A DNA stretch of 15,258 nucleotides from Candidatus Desantisbacteria bacterium CG1_02_49_89 (GTDB lineage Bacteria > Desantisbacteria > UBA1551): positions 1 through 15,258 of the forward strand of contig MNUP01000087.1 of assembly GCA_001871075.1 (NCBI GenBank). Direction: 5' to 3'. Below the pieces are notes generated by a model. That model was given only the letters and a program-made list of their open reading frames with translations, was not told where the DNA came from and searched no databases. How positions within the stretch are numbered: the first letter of the stretch is position 1; each line of letters opens with the position of its first letter. Position numbers and translations under genes: made by a program. Of this stretch, positions 7,218 to 12,843 are shown in pieces.

Positions 7218-7320
7218 TTAACCACGGTGCACACGGATACACACTGAGTATATTTTCAATTTAAACTAACCAACTAACAACTGATAACTGTCTTTGATAA
7301 CCACGGATGCACACGGATTA
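7218..7320. repeat. ACCACGGATGCACACGGAT-type repeats, left side of GxxExxY cassette 1
   Basis: Two copies point the same way: an outer one at 7218-7250 (AACCACGGTGCACACGGATA core) and an inner one at 7297-7320 (AACCACGGATGCACACGGAT core). Between them is an AT-rich spacer with the words AACTAACCAACTAACAACTG. Both have inverted partners to the right of the GxxExxY gene. Confidence 0.82.
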
Positions 7321-7354
7321 ACATAGTTTATTTTAAAATTAAAAAGGAATAAAG

Positions 7355-7759
7355 GTGAATAATAAAAGAATTGGGCTATTTAGTTCGGCAAGGAATCTAC
7401 TATATGAAGAATTGACAGGAAAAATAATTAATGCCGCCTTTAAAGTTCAGAATGAATTGGGATGTGGATTACTTGAAAAAATATACGAAAACGCTCTTGC
7501 CTGGGAACTGGAGCTAAACAACGAAAAGGTCTCAACTCAAAAAGAATATAAGGTATTTTACAGAGAAAAGGAAGTTGGTATATATTATGCCGATCTAATA
7601 ATAAGCGATAAAGTGATCATTGAGATAAAAACAGCAGAAATGATAGACAATATTCATCGTGCTCAGATCTTAAACTATTTAAAAATATCGGGTCTAAGAG
7701 TTGGCTTGATAATTAATTTTGCAAAACCAAAACTAGAATATGAAAGATTTATTATCTAA
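7355..7759 (+). CDS. GxxExxY protein (predicted PD-(D/E)XK fold), copy 1
   Basis: A 134-residue protein named for the motif GLLEKIY (about 39-45). The later stretch ADLIISDKVIIEIKTAE contains the D...ExK pattern of the PD-(D/E)XK nuclease superfamily, followed by AQILNYLKISGLRVGLIINF, typical of this family. Function is not established; nuclease activity is inferred from the fold prediction. The GTG start at 7355 has AAAGGA about eight bases upstream. The TAA stop (7757-7759) is formed by the first bases of the right-hand repeat. The gene is AT-rich compared with its neighbours and is enclosed by two nested pairs of inverted repeats, suggesting it arrived as a unit. A divergent homologue lies at 9930-10316 inside a different repeat family. 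Confidence 0.87.
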   Translation: MNNKRIGLFSSARNLLYEELTGKIINAAFKVQNELGCGLLEKIYENALAWELELNNEKVSTQKEYKVFYREKEVGIYYADLIISDKVIIEIKTAEMIDNIHRAQILNYLKISGLRVGLIINFAKPKLEYERFII

Positions 7760-7857
7760 CCGTGTGCATCTGTGGTTACTAAAGGTTATTATCCATAGAA
7801 GTTAGAAGTTTAAGCCAAAGATGTAATCCGAGTGTATCCGTGTGCATCTGTGGTTAC
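7757..7857. repeat. inverted partners of the ACCACGGATGCACACGGAT repeats, right side of cassette 1
   Basis: The inner copy at 7757-7778 (CCGTGTGCATCTGTGGTTA) pairs with 7297-7320. The outer copy at 7824-7857 (GTATCCGTGTGCATCTGTGG core) pairs with 7218-7250, so order and nesting are preserved on both sides of the gene. The outer copy ends just before the ribosome site of the next gene. Confidence 0.82.
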
Positions 7858-7867
7858 AAAGGATTTC

Positions 7868-9412
7868 ATGAAAAAAATAATATTGATATCCGTGGTTTTT
7901 TGTTTTTCCGTGGTTGCTTTCCGGGCGAGCGCGCAGGTGAGGAAGCCGGCGGTGGCGGGGCAGTTCTACCCGGCTGACAAAGCCCAACTGCAGGAGATGA
8001 TAAACTTCTTCCTTGAGAGCGCTGAGCCTTCCGGCCTGCCCGCGAACGCGAACAGCCGCCTCATAGGCGTTATAGTCCCTCACGCCGGCTACTTGTATTC
8101 AGGGCAGGTGGCGGCGTATGCTTACAAATTATTGGGGACAGTCACCTTTATCAGTGTCCCCATAACGGTCATTATCGCGGGGCCAAGCCACAGGTTCGCT
8201 CTTGATAAAATAGCCATTTATCCCTCGGGAACGTGGGAAACACCCCTGGGCAAAGTAAAGGTTGACACTGTTGCTGCCGGGATGCTGATGAACAGGAGCG
8301 CGATGATGCAGGAACTTGAACAGGCACACGCCACGGAGCACTCGCTTGAGGTTCAGGTCCCGTTCCTGCAGACGGTCCTGAAGGATTTTATGATAGTGCC
8401 CCTGGTCCTGGGTTACCCCCCGAACATCACCGCTGACGCGCTCACGAACGCCATAATAGATTCAGGGCTGTACAAGCGCCTGGGCAAAGACCTTATTCTG
8501 ATAGCTTCATCCGATATGTCGCACTACCATCCCTACGCTTCCGCCTGTATGATGGATGGAGCCTGCCTCACGGACATAGGATCGCTTGATATAAATACAT
8601 ATAAGGATAACGCGAGCAGGGGATCCACCGAAATGTGCGGGTCAGGGCCCGTTCTTGCGCTCCTTCAGATCGCGAAGAAACTCGGTGCGAAAGCAAAAGT
8701 GCTTAAATACGCGAACTCAGGAGATGTGCCCGCAGGGGACAAAGCAAGCGTTGTGGGCTACTGCGCCGTCGTTTTTTACACCGATACAAACGTAGTGGCA
8801 GAGCTTGCTCTGCCTAAAAATAGTAGCGGTGCGACGTTTCGTCGCACAGTTGAGGAAAAAGGGGGTGTTAAAATGCTTACCGATGCCCAGAAGAAAAGAT
8901 TGCTTCAGATAGCAAGGCAGACCCTTGAACAGTATATAAGGAGCAAGAAGGTCCCTGAGATTACTGAAACTGACCCGGTACTGACGGAAAAGAGGGGAGG
9001 TTTTGTAACCCTGACAAAGAACGGCCAGTTGAGAGGGTGTATTGGGTATATCCAGCCGGTTCTCCCGCTTTACCAAACAGTATCAAAAATGGCGATAGAA
9101 GCTTCCACGGCAGACCCCAGGTTTCCTGAAGTCCAGGCAAATGAACTTAAAGATATTCATATTGAAATATCAGCACTTACACCTATAGAGTTATTAAAAG
9201 ATGTTAATAAGATAGAAGTAGGGAAACACGGGCTTATTATCAAGAAGGGATTTAACCAGGGATTACTGCTTCCCCAGGTGGCAACTGACTATGGCTGGGA
9301 TAAATGGCAGTTCCTTGACCAGACCTGCGTAAAAGCAGGCCTTCCTCCCGGGTCCTGGAAGGATAAGGACGCCCAGATCTTTGTTTTCTCGGCAGAGGTG
9401 TTCGGAGAATAG
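7868..9412 (+). CDS. exported Memo-AMMECR1 fusion (AmmeMemoRadiSam system proteins B and A)
   Basis: A 514-residue fusion. The ATG at 7868 is chosen over an upstream in-frame start in the repeat because AAAGGA precedes it and MKKIILISVVFCFSVVAF with ASAQ is a good signal peptide. The Memo domain (about 24-315) has VPHAGYLYSG, AGPSHRF, TEHSLEVQVPFL, SSDMSHYHP and MCGSGP; the first two His and this Cys match the metal site described for human MEMO1. The AMMECR1 domain (about 336-514) has LRGCIGYIQP, STADPRFP and ISALTP. A and B proteins usually accompany a radical SAM enzyme, none of which is in the window; the system's role is unknown. The linker is encoded by two adjacent perfect hairpins, and an internal in-frame ATG at 8873 with GGGGGTG before it could start the AMMECR1 part separately. 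Confidence 0.9.
   Translation: MKKIILISVVFCFSVVAFRASAQVRKPAVAGQFYPADKAQLQEMINFFLESAEPSGLPANANSRLIGVIVPHAGYLYSGQVAAYAYKLLGTVTFISVPITVIIAGPSHRFALDKIAIYPSGTWETPLGKVKVDTVAAGMLMNRSAMMQELEQAHATEHSLEVQVPFLQTVLKDFMIVPLVLGYPPNITADALTNAIIDSGLYKRLGKDLILIASSDMSHYHPYASACMMDGACLTDIGSLDINTYKDNASRGSTEMCGSGPVLALLQIAKKLGAKAKVLKYANSGDVPAGDKASVVGYCAVVFYTDTNVVAELALPKNSSGATFRRTVEEKGGVKMLTDAQKKRLLQIARQTLEQYIRSKKVPEITETDPVLTEKRGGFVTLTKNGQLRGCIGYIQPVLPLYQTVSKMAIEASTADPRFPEVQANELKDIHIEISALTPIELLKDVNKIEVGKHGLIIKKGFNQGLLLPQVATDYGWDKWQFLDQTCVKAGLPPGSWKDKDAQIFVFSAEVFGE
8797..8847. repeat. two consecutive perfect hairpins in the interdomain linker
   Basis: GGCAGAGC-TT-GCTCTGCC at 8797-8814 and GTGCGACG-TTT-CGTCGCAC at 8829-8847 are perfect 8-base stems, both translated as part of the Memo-AMMECR1 linker. 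They look like palindromic elements inserted in frame, or the remnant of an intergenic region between once-separate genes. Confidence 0.8.
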
Positions 9413-9419
9413 CAAAAAC

Positions 9420-9537
9420 TGTTAGGTGAAGATGTTAGGAGAAAATGTTAGGTAAAAATGTTATTTAACGCTGTTATTTTATTAACAACCCTAACATCTT
9501 TGCCTAACATTAGTTCATAACATCATTAAAATAACAG
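9420..9537. repeat. TGTTAGGTGAAGATGTTAGG-type inverted repeat block
   Basis: The word ATGTTAGG or ATGTTA recurs four times at 9419-9464. The arm TGTTAGGTGAAGATGTTAGG (9420-9439) has an inverted partner at 9490-9509 differing at two transition positions. CTGTTATTTT (9471-9480) pairs exactly with AAAATAACAG (9528-9537). The block lies just after the AMMECR1 stop. It contains no convincing terminator T-tract and encloses no gene. Confidence 0.78.
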
Positions 9538-9565
9538 TTATTTCACAATTTATTTCACAATTTAC

Positions 9566-9594
9566 TTGACATTTAAGCCAATATATGCTATATT
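9566..9594 (+). promoter_or_regulatory. strong sigma70-type promoter for the riboswitch leader
   Basis: TTGACA at 9566-9571, a 17-base spacer, then TATATT at 9589-9594: consensus -35 and near-consensus -10 at ideal spacing. Transcription should start near 9601, about 70 bases before the riboswitch. Confidence 0.75.
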
Positions 9595-9671
9595 ATATAT
9601 AATCAAAGGTATAGCTACATTAAAGACATTTAAGACATTAGAAGATCATTTTTGACAATTGTTTGAATCGA

Positions 9672-9764
9672 GTCCTTCAAAGGCAAATCCCGGGAAACCG
9701 GGAATTGCGCAAAACTATAGGTTCTAAAACCGATAAGGTTATGAACGCCAGGTTACCAGGGGAC
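9672..9764 (+). ncRNA. cyclic-di-GMP-I (GEMM) riboswitch aptamer
   Basis: The layout matches the GEMM-I class. P1 can form from GTCC (9672-9675) with GGAC (9761-9764). GGCAAA at 9682-9687 leads into a hairpin closed by a GAAA tetraloop (TCCCGG-GAAA-CCGGGA, 9688-9703), then GCGCAAA (9707-9713), the expected tetraloop-receptor side. The second hairpin pairs GTTC (9721-9724) with GAAC (9743-9746) and AACC (9728-9731) with GGTT (9737-9740), and ends in GCCAGGTTACCA, equivalent to the family's GGGGTTACC. The ligand could be c-di-GMP or, in variants, cGAMP. It lies 30 bases upstream of a terminator. Assigned from remembered consensus. Confidence 0.82.
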
Positions 9765-9788
9765 ATTTATCTGCATCTGGACCGTTAG

Positions 9789-9842
9789 AACCCATTTGTC
9801 TCAATGGCTGCGTTCATGCCTTTGAGGTGAATGGTTTTTTTT
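9789..9842 (+). terminator. riboswitch-linked intrinsic terminator
   Basis: AACCCATTTGTCTCAA (9789-9804) pairs with TTGAGGTGAATGGTTT (9822-9837), with several wobbles and one mismatch, followed by eight T (9835-9842). GCGTTCAT in the loop (9810-9817) is the exact complement of ATGAACGC (9741-9748) inside the aptamer's second stem, offering a mutually exclusive pairing. If ligand binding holds the aptamer strand, the terminator should be favoured (an OFF switch); the direction is inferred. Confidence 0.75.
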
Positions 9843-9868
9843 ATCTTCTCATTGGACAAAAAAATAGG

Positions 9869-9915
9869 TCAATACACAAGATAAACCACGGAGACACAGA
9901 GGCACAGAGAAATAT
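9869..9915. repeat. ACCACGGAGACACAGAGGCACAGAG-type repeat, left side of GxxExxY cassette 2
   Basis: ATAAACCACGGAGACACAGA followed by GGCACAGAGAAATA. Inverted copies lie to the right of the gene at 10318-10372 and 10386-10440. The family is related to, but distinct from, the repeats of cassette 1. Confidence 0.82.
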
Positions 9916-9929
9916 AGGGGTTGTAGAAG

Positions 9930-10316
9930 ATGAAAAATACACCTTTAATTGAAGAGGAATTAACAAACAAGATCATAGCTGCTGCTATTGAAGTCCACAG
10001 TAACCTTGGTCCGGGATTACTGGAATCTGTATATGAAGAATGCCTTTGTAGAGAATTATCGTCGAGAAACATACCGTTTGAACGCCAGAAAGCAATTCCG
10101 ATCAACTATAAGGGTGAACAGATAGATTATAATTACAAAATAGATATGATAATCGATAACAAGGTTATAGTGGAACTTAAATGCGTAGAGCATATTTTGC
10201 CTGTTCACGAAGCGCAGGTATTAACCTATTTAAAATTAGCAAATATTAAAGTAGGTTTAATATTAAATTTCTATGCAGCTGTTTTACATAATGGTATCAA
10301 AAGGTTAGTTTTATAA
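9930..10316 (+). CDS. GxxExxY protein (predicted PD-(D/E)XK fold), copy 2
   Basis: A 128-residue homologue of the gene at 7355. The naming motif is GLLESVY (about 29-35) within VHSNLGPGLLESVYEECLCREL, and the nuclease-like core is KIDMIIDNKVIVELKCVE (D...ExK), followed by AQVLTYLKLANIKVGLILNF. The N-terminal LTNKIIAAAIEVH aligns with LTGKIINAAFKVQ of copy 1; by eye the two are clearly homologous but diverged, so this is not a local duplication. The ATG at 9930 lacks a strong ribosome site. The gene is AT-rich, lies between inverted repeats, and is the first gene downstream of the c-di-GMP riboswitch terminator, so its transcription may be under that switch whether or not it was the original target. 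Confidence 0.87.
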   Translation: MKNTPLIEEELTNKIIAAAIEVHSNLGPGLLESVYEECLCRELSSRNIPFERQKAIPINYKGEQIDYNYKIDMIIDNKVIVELKCVEHILPVHEAQVLTYLKLANIKVGLILNFYAAVLHNGIKRLVL

Positions 10317-10317
10317 T

Positions 10318-10440
10318 GGTATTGAGACAAATAGATTACTCTGTGTCTCCGTGCCTCTGTGGTTTATCCTTTTTAGCTTTGTATCGGTATTGAGACAAAT
10401 AGATTACTCTGTGTCTCCGTGCCTCTGTGGTTTATCCTTT
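10318..10440. repeat. two identical 55-bp direct copies of the CTCTGTGTCTCCGTGCCTCTG repeat
   Basis: The 55 bases at 10318-10372 recur without change at 10386-10440, a 68-base period. Each is the inverted partner of the left-hand repeat at 9869-9915. The second copy runs to the ATG at 10441 just before the winged-helix gene. Perfect identity suggests a recent duplication. Confidence 0.9.
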
Positions 10441-10452
10441 ATGGGGGTCTAT

Positions 10453-10755
10453 ATGAACGGAAATGGGATATTGCAAAAATTATTCACGTCGCGGGCGAGA
10501 GTGAAGCTCCTGAGCACGCTGGTCCTGCACCCGGACAGGTCCTTCTTTATGCGCGAGATCGCCAGGGAGACCGGCGAAACCTTCTCAAACATACGCAAGG
10601 AGATAAAGAACTTGGAGGAACTGAAGATAATAACCGGGGAACAGAACCACAGGGCTAAGTACTATATAATAAATACAGAGCATTATTTGTACCCTGAGCT
10701 CAAAGGCCTGGTGGTCAAGACTGAAGAATCAGAAGCAGTAACAAGTAACAAGTAA
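10453..10755 (+). CDS. winged helix-turn-helix regulator, nucleotidyltransferase-associated type
   Basis: About 100 residues from the ATG at 10453, preferred because GGGGGT lies just before it and because in-frame starts at 10351 and 10441 would translate repeat sequence or lack a ribosome site. RARVKLLSTLVLHPDRSFFMREIARETGETFSNIRKEIKNL is a winged-helix DNA-binding domain, and the tail YYIINTEHYLYPELKGLVVKT resembles the segment that, in many proteins of candidate-phylum bacteria, links such a domain to a nucleotidyltransferase domain. Here the protein ends right after KT in EESEAVTSNK, whose last codons and stop come from a triplicated 7-base repeat. The next gene but one repeat block away is a nucleotidyltransferase, so this may be a detached regulatory half or an autonomous repressor of the toxin-antitoxin genes. 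Confidence 0.78.
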   Translation: MNGNGILQKLFTSRARVKLLSTLVLHPDRSFFMREIARETGETFSNIRKEIKNLEELKIITGEQNHRAKYYIINTEHYLYPELKGLVVKTEESEAVTSNK

Positions 10756-10757
10756 CA
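10737..10757. repeat. three tandem AGTAACA units at the 3' end of the winged-helix gene
   Basis: AGTAACA occurs three times without a gap. It encodes the final residues and supplies the TAA stop. Confidence 0.8.
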
Positions 10758-10793
10758 AGCTAAAGGATCCATAAAATTTCCACGAAATCACTC

Positions 10794-10841
10794 CGCCCGT
10801 CTTTCAGCGGGCGAGACTTCGCCCACCTTAAAGGATGGGCG
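10794..10841. repeat. GC-rich double hairpin
   Basis: CGCCCG (10794-10799) pairs with CGGGCG (10808-10813), and CGCCCACCTT (10820-10829) pairs with AAGGATGGGCG (10831-10841) with a bulge. GGGCGA and TCGCCC in the middle allow an alternative fold. It sits inside an AT-rich ACCACGAAAGCACGAAA-type repeat (about 10778-10863), as if a GC-rich palindrome entered an older repeat. No gene is seen between 10756 and 10986. Confidence 0.6.
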
Positions 10842-10879
10842 AGGAAACCACGAAAGCACGAAAATAGATTTATTTTGTT

Positions 10880-10981
10880 CATGACTAATGACAGGAGACG
10901 AATGACGGTAGTTTAAATCCCGCTCGAAGATCCCTGTTAAAGGCTTTTTACAGGGATCTTGCGAAAGGGACTTAAAAAGCA
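10880..10981. repeat. CAGGGATCTT-family repeat, copy 1
   Basis: It contains GTAGTTTAAATCCCG and a hairpin ATCCCTGT (10930-10937)/ACAGGGAT (10950-10957) around TAAAGGCTTTTT, then CTTGCGAAAGGGACTTAAAAAGC. Related copies at 12650-12683, 13101-13165 and 14433-14541 are confined to the HEPN/MNT region. Confidence 0.78.
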
Positions 10982-10986
10982 CTGAT

Positions 10987-11430
10987 ATGAAGATAATGGG
11001 ATTGCAAAAAGTAAAATTGGGAAAGACAGCGAAGAAGTTCAGGCTGAAACTAATAATGGCTTTCGGGTCCCAGGTAAACGGAAAAACCCATCCCAAAAGC
11101 GACCTGGATATAGCCGTGTTATTCCCGAGCGGGGATTTTACATTTAAAAAATACGGCGAATTGCATAGCTCTCTCCTGGACGTTTTCCCCGGCTATGAAG
11201 TGGATATGGTCATATTAAACCGGGCTGACCCGCTGCTTCTTAAGAAAATAAACGAAAACCCGCTGCTGCTGTTTGGCAAAAAAAGGGATTTTGACGAATT
11301 CAGGATATACGCGTTTAACCGGTATGAAGATTATAGGCCGTATCTGGCTATGGAAGAAAAAATCGTGGATAACCTGGTAACGGAGATGCGAAATGAATAT
11401 AGACAAGGTTCTGGTAAAAAGAAAGTTTAG
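10987..11430 (+). CDS. MNT-domain nucleotidyltransferase antitoxin, module 1 (MntA-like)
   Basis: A 147-residue minimal nucleotidyltransferase. FGSQVNGKTHPKSDLDIAVL (about 26-45) is the GSx(9-10)DxD signature and YEVDMVILN supplies the likely third acidic residue; the C-terminal half carries YAFNRYEDYRPYLAMEE, typical of MntA partners of DUF86 HepT toxins. In characterised pairs the antitoxin adds AMP to a tyrosine of the toxin. The gene overlaps the following toxin by 38 bases, standard for this pair. No ribosome site is evident before the ATG at 10987, which lies five bases after a repeat; an internal ATG at 10996 is an alternative start. The function as antitoxin is inferred from the pairing and motifs. 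Confidence 0.85.
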   Translation: MKIMGLQKVKLGKTAKKFRLKLIMAFGSQVNGKTHPKSDLDIAVLFPSGDFTFKKYGELHSSLLDVFPGYEVDMVILNRADPLLLKKINENPLLLFGKKRDFDEFRIYAFNRYEDYRPYLAMEEKIVDNLVTEMRNEYRQGSGKKKV

Positions 11431-11926
11431 CCTGATAATCAGCGATATGCTCAGGTTAAAACCCATGGCAAAACTTACGATCAAAGAATATAGGGCGGAA
11501 TTTGAGAATGAGATCCTTGCCGAAAGATACCTTGAAAGAATAATAGGCAGGACGATAGACGTAAATTACCATTCGATAGCAGGCCTTGGCAATCCGCCGC
11601 CTAAGGATTACTATGAATCCTTCGTTGAAATGGGCGAGCTTGGCATTATATCAATTGCGCTGGCTGAAAAAATGGCAAAGGCGTCAGGCCTGCGCAACCG
11701 CCTTGCTCATGAATACAACGGCATTGATGAAAAGAAGGTCTTTGAGTCAATAAAAATCTGCCTGGAAGGATTTGCCCGAATATATGCATCAGGTAAACAG
11801 TTATTTAAAGAATCTTCCGCATTAGTTCCTTGGTTAATGAGCAGGGAATCATCTCTTACAGTTTCAGTGCCTGAATTTACGTTGATAAATAAGGGTTTAA
11901 AAAAATGGGGGCTGTCCCTATTTTAG
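11393..11926 (+). CDS. HepT-like HEPN ribonuclease toxin (DUF86), module 1, with repeat-derived tail
   Basis: A 177-residue HEPN toxin of the DUF86/HepT family, which cleaves RNA. The domain runs from about 27 to 140 (YLERIIGRTIDVNYHSIA near 44-61) and ends with the active-site motif RNRLAHEY (about 102-109), that is Rx4H followed by xY, the tyrosine being the AMPylation site in studied homologues. Family members usually end near 140 residues. Here about 31 additional residues after KESSALVP are encoded by a dispersed repeat at 11832-11923 whose last part is the RAYT hairpin, giving the tail LKKWGLSLF and the TAG just after it. The start overlaps the antitoxin; an internal ATG at 11465 is possible. 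The core motifs are intact, so activity is plausible. Confidence 0.85.
   Translation: MNIDKVLVKRKFSLIISDMLRLKPMAKLTIKEYRAEFENEILAERYLERIIGRTIDVNYHSIAGLGNPPPKDYYESFVEMGELGIISIALAEKMAKASGLRNRLAHEYNGIDEKKVFESIKICLEGFARIYASGKQLFKESSALVPWLMSRESSLTVSVPEFTLINKGLKKWGLSLF
11832..11923. repeat. composite repeat ending in a RAYT-type hairpin, copy 1
   Basis: It begins TTGGTTAATGAGCA, has a variable middle, then TTTCAGTGCCTGAATTT, GTTGATAAATAAGG and the hairpin AAATGGGG-GCTGT-CCCTATTT (11903-11923). The second copy is at 13164-13256. The first copy is read as the C-terminus of the HepT gene. Confidence 0.88.
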
Positions 11927-11944
11927 AAAACATTTGGAGGCAAT

Positions 11945-12271
11945 ATGAACAATAAAATAAGAAAGGTGATAGATGAAATTGTCAGGAAACTGAAAACTAA
12001 ATATAGGCCTGAAAGGGTAATACTTTTCGGTTCATTCGCAAACGGAAAACCGACAAAAGATTCGGATATTGATTTGTTGATAATAAAAGAAACAAGTAAG
12101 GAAAAAATTAATAGATTCGTAGAAGTAAAGAAAGCCATTTATAATCCTGAACGCGGCATTCCTGTTTCACCGATAGTCTTGACGGAAAAAGAACTAAACA
12201 ACAGAATTGAAATAGGAGATGACTTCATAAAAGAAATAATCAAAGAAGGAGTGATGATTTATGAAAAATGA
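11945..12271 (+). CDS. MNT-domain nucleotidyltransferase, module 2
   Basis: A 108-residue minimal nucleotidyltransferase. FGSFANGKPTKDSDIDLLII (about 29-48) is the GSx(9-10)DxD signature, and the lysine- and glutamate-rich remainder with GIPVSPIVLTEKEL fits short MNT proteins that pair with HEPN proteins. GGAGG at 11936-11940 supports the ATG at 11945. The partner gene starts 11 bases before its stop. It is not a close copy of module 1: it is shorter, has a different C-terminus and resembles the HI0073 type. It begins 18 bases after the repeat-supplied stop of module 1, so it may be co-transcribed with it. Confidence 0.86.
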   Translation: MNNKIRKVIDEIVRKLKTKYRPERVILFGSFANGKPTKDSDIDLLIIKETSKEKINRFVEVKKAIYNPERGIPVSPIVLTEKELNNRIEIGDDFIKEIIKEGVMIYEK

Positions 12272-12644
12272 AATTGTGGAAGAGTGGTTTGAAAGAGGAA
12301 AGCATGACCTGGATGCTGCCAGGATTGTTATGGAAGAAAAAGGCTATCCGGATGTTATAATGATGCTTCTGCATCAGGCACTTGAAAAATACATCAAGGG
12401 ACACCTTATCATGCAAGGTTGGAAATTAAAAAAGATCCATGATCTTGAAACGCTTTTTACAGAAGCTGGTAAGCATGATAAAATTTTTGCAAAACATCTG
12501 GATCTTGGGAGAATCCTTACTGCTTATTATTATGAAAACCGCTATCCTCCGGGGCCAATACCCGGAATTAATAAAAAGAAAATTAGGACTATATACAGCA
12601 CGACATTAAAAATAATAAAACTTTTTATAAAAAAACACAGTTAA
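12261..12644 (+). CDS. HEPN-domain protein, module 2
   Basis: A 127-residue all-helical HEPN-domain protein: VEEWFERGKHDLDAARIVME at the start, HQALEKYIKGHLIMQGW (about 38-54), KKIHDLETLF (about 57-66) and YYYENRYPPG (about 90-99), the order seen in the HEPN (PF05168-like) family. The classical Rx4-6H ribonuclease motif is not visible, so it may work by binding or be regulated differently from module 1. It overlaps its nucleotidyltransferase by 11 bases, so the two are co-translated. A toxin-antitoxin role is likely by analogy with other MNT-HEPN pairs but not shown by the sequence. Confidence 0.85.
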   Translation: MKNEIVEEWFERGKHDLDAARIVMEEKGYPDVIMMLLHQALEKYIKGHLIMQGWKLKKIHDLETLFTEAGKHDKIFAKHLDLGRILTAYYYENRYPPGPIPGINKKKIRTIYSTTLKIIKLFIKKHS

Positions 12645-12649
12645 GATTG

Positions 12650-12683
12650 TTACAGGGATCTTGCAAAAGAGATTTAAAAGGCT
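12650..12683. repeat. CAGGGATCTT-family repeat, copy 2 (partial)
   Basis: ACAGGGATCTTGCAAAAGAG and ATTTAAAAGGC match the right half of copy 1, without the upstream arm of the hairpin. Confidence 0.72.
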
Positions 12684-12687
12684 CAGC

Positions 12688-12805
12688 CGCGGATTCACAC
12701 GGATGAAGGATTAACCACGGAGACCCCCTGCAGCTGCTGCGCAGCTCAACGCAGGGGCCTGCGCGCCAGAACCAAGCGGATGGCGCTTCGGACGGAGGCA
12801 CGGAG
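12688..12805. repeat. ACCACGGAG repeat interrupted by a GC-rich palindrome
   Basis: CGGATTCACACGGATGAAGG and TTAACCACGGAGA (to about 12723) belong to the ACCACGGA families of the GxxExxY cassettes; CGGAGGCACGGAG resumes at 12793. Between them lies a GC-rich insert with CCCCTGC (12725-12731) pairing with GCAGGGG (12751-12757) and inner stems. No gene is visible between 12645 and 12846. Confidence 0.65.
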
Positions 12806-12823
12806 TATTCCTTGCATATGTAA

Positions 12824-12843
12824 CTCAGGACTTCAGTCCTGAG
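12824..12843. repeat. CTCAGGACT-TC-AGTCCTGAG hairpin
   Basis: A perfect 9-base stem with a 2-base spacer, preceded by CATATGTAA. The homologue at 14307-14326 has a compensating base-pair change (A-T to G-C). It lies immediately before the zinc-finger gene. Confidence 0.85.

Noticed and set aside
7832-7867. Extension of the Memo-AMMECR1 frame upstream into the repeat
   Set aside because: The extra 12 residues are translated repeat. The ATG at 7868 has a ribosome site and begins a proper signal peptide.
9420-9537. Intrinsic terminator after the Memo-AMMECR1 gene
   Set aside because: The arms can fold, but no T-tract follows the 3' arm. A repeat explanation fits better.
10351-10452. Longer start for the winged-helix protein giving an MPLWFILF-type leader
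   Set aside because: This leader is encoded by the duplicated 55-base cassette repeat and its spacer. A ribosome-site-supported ATG lies at 10453.
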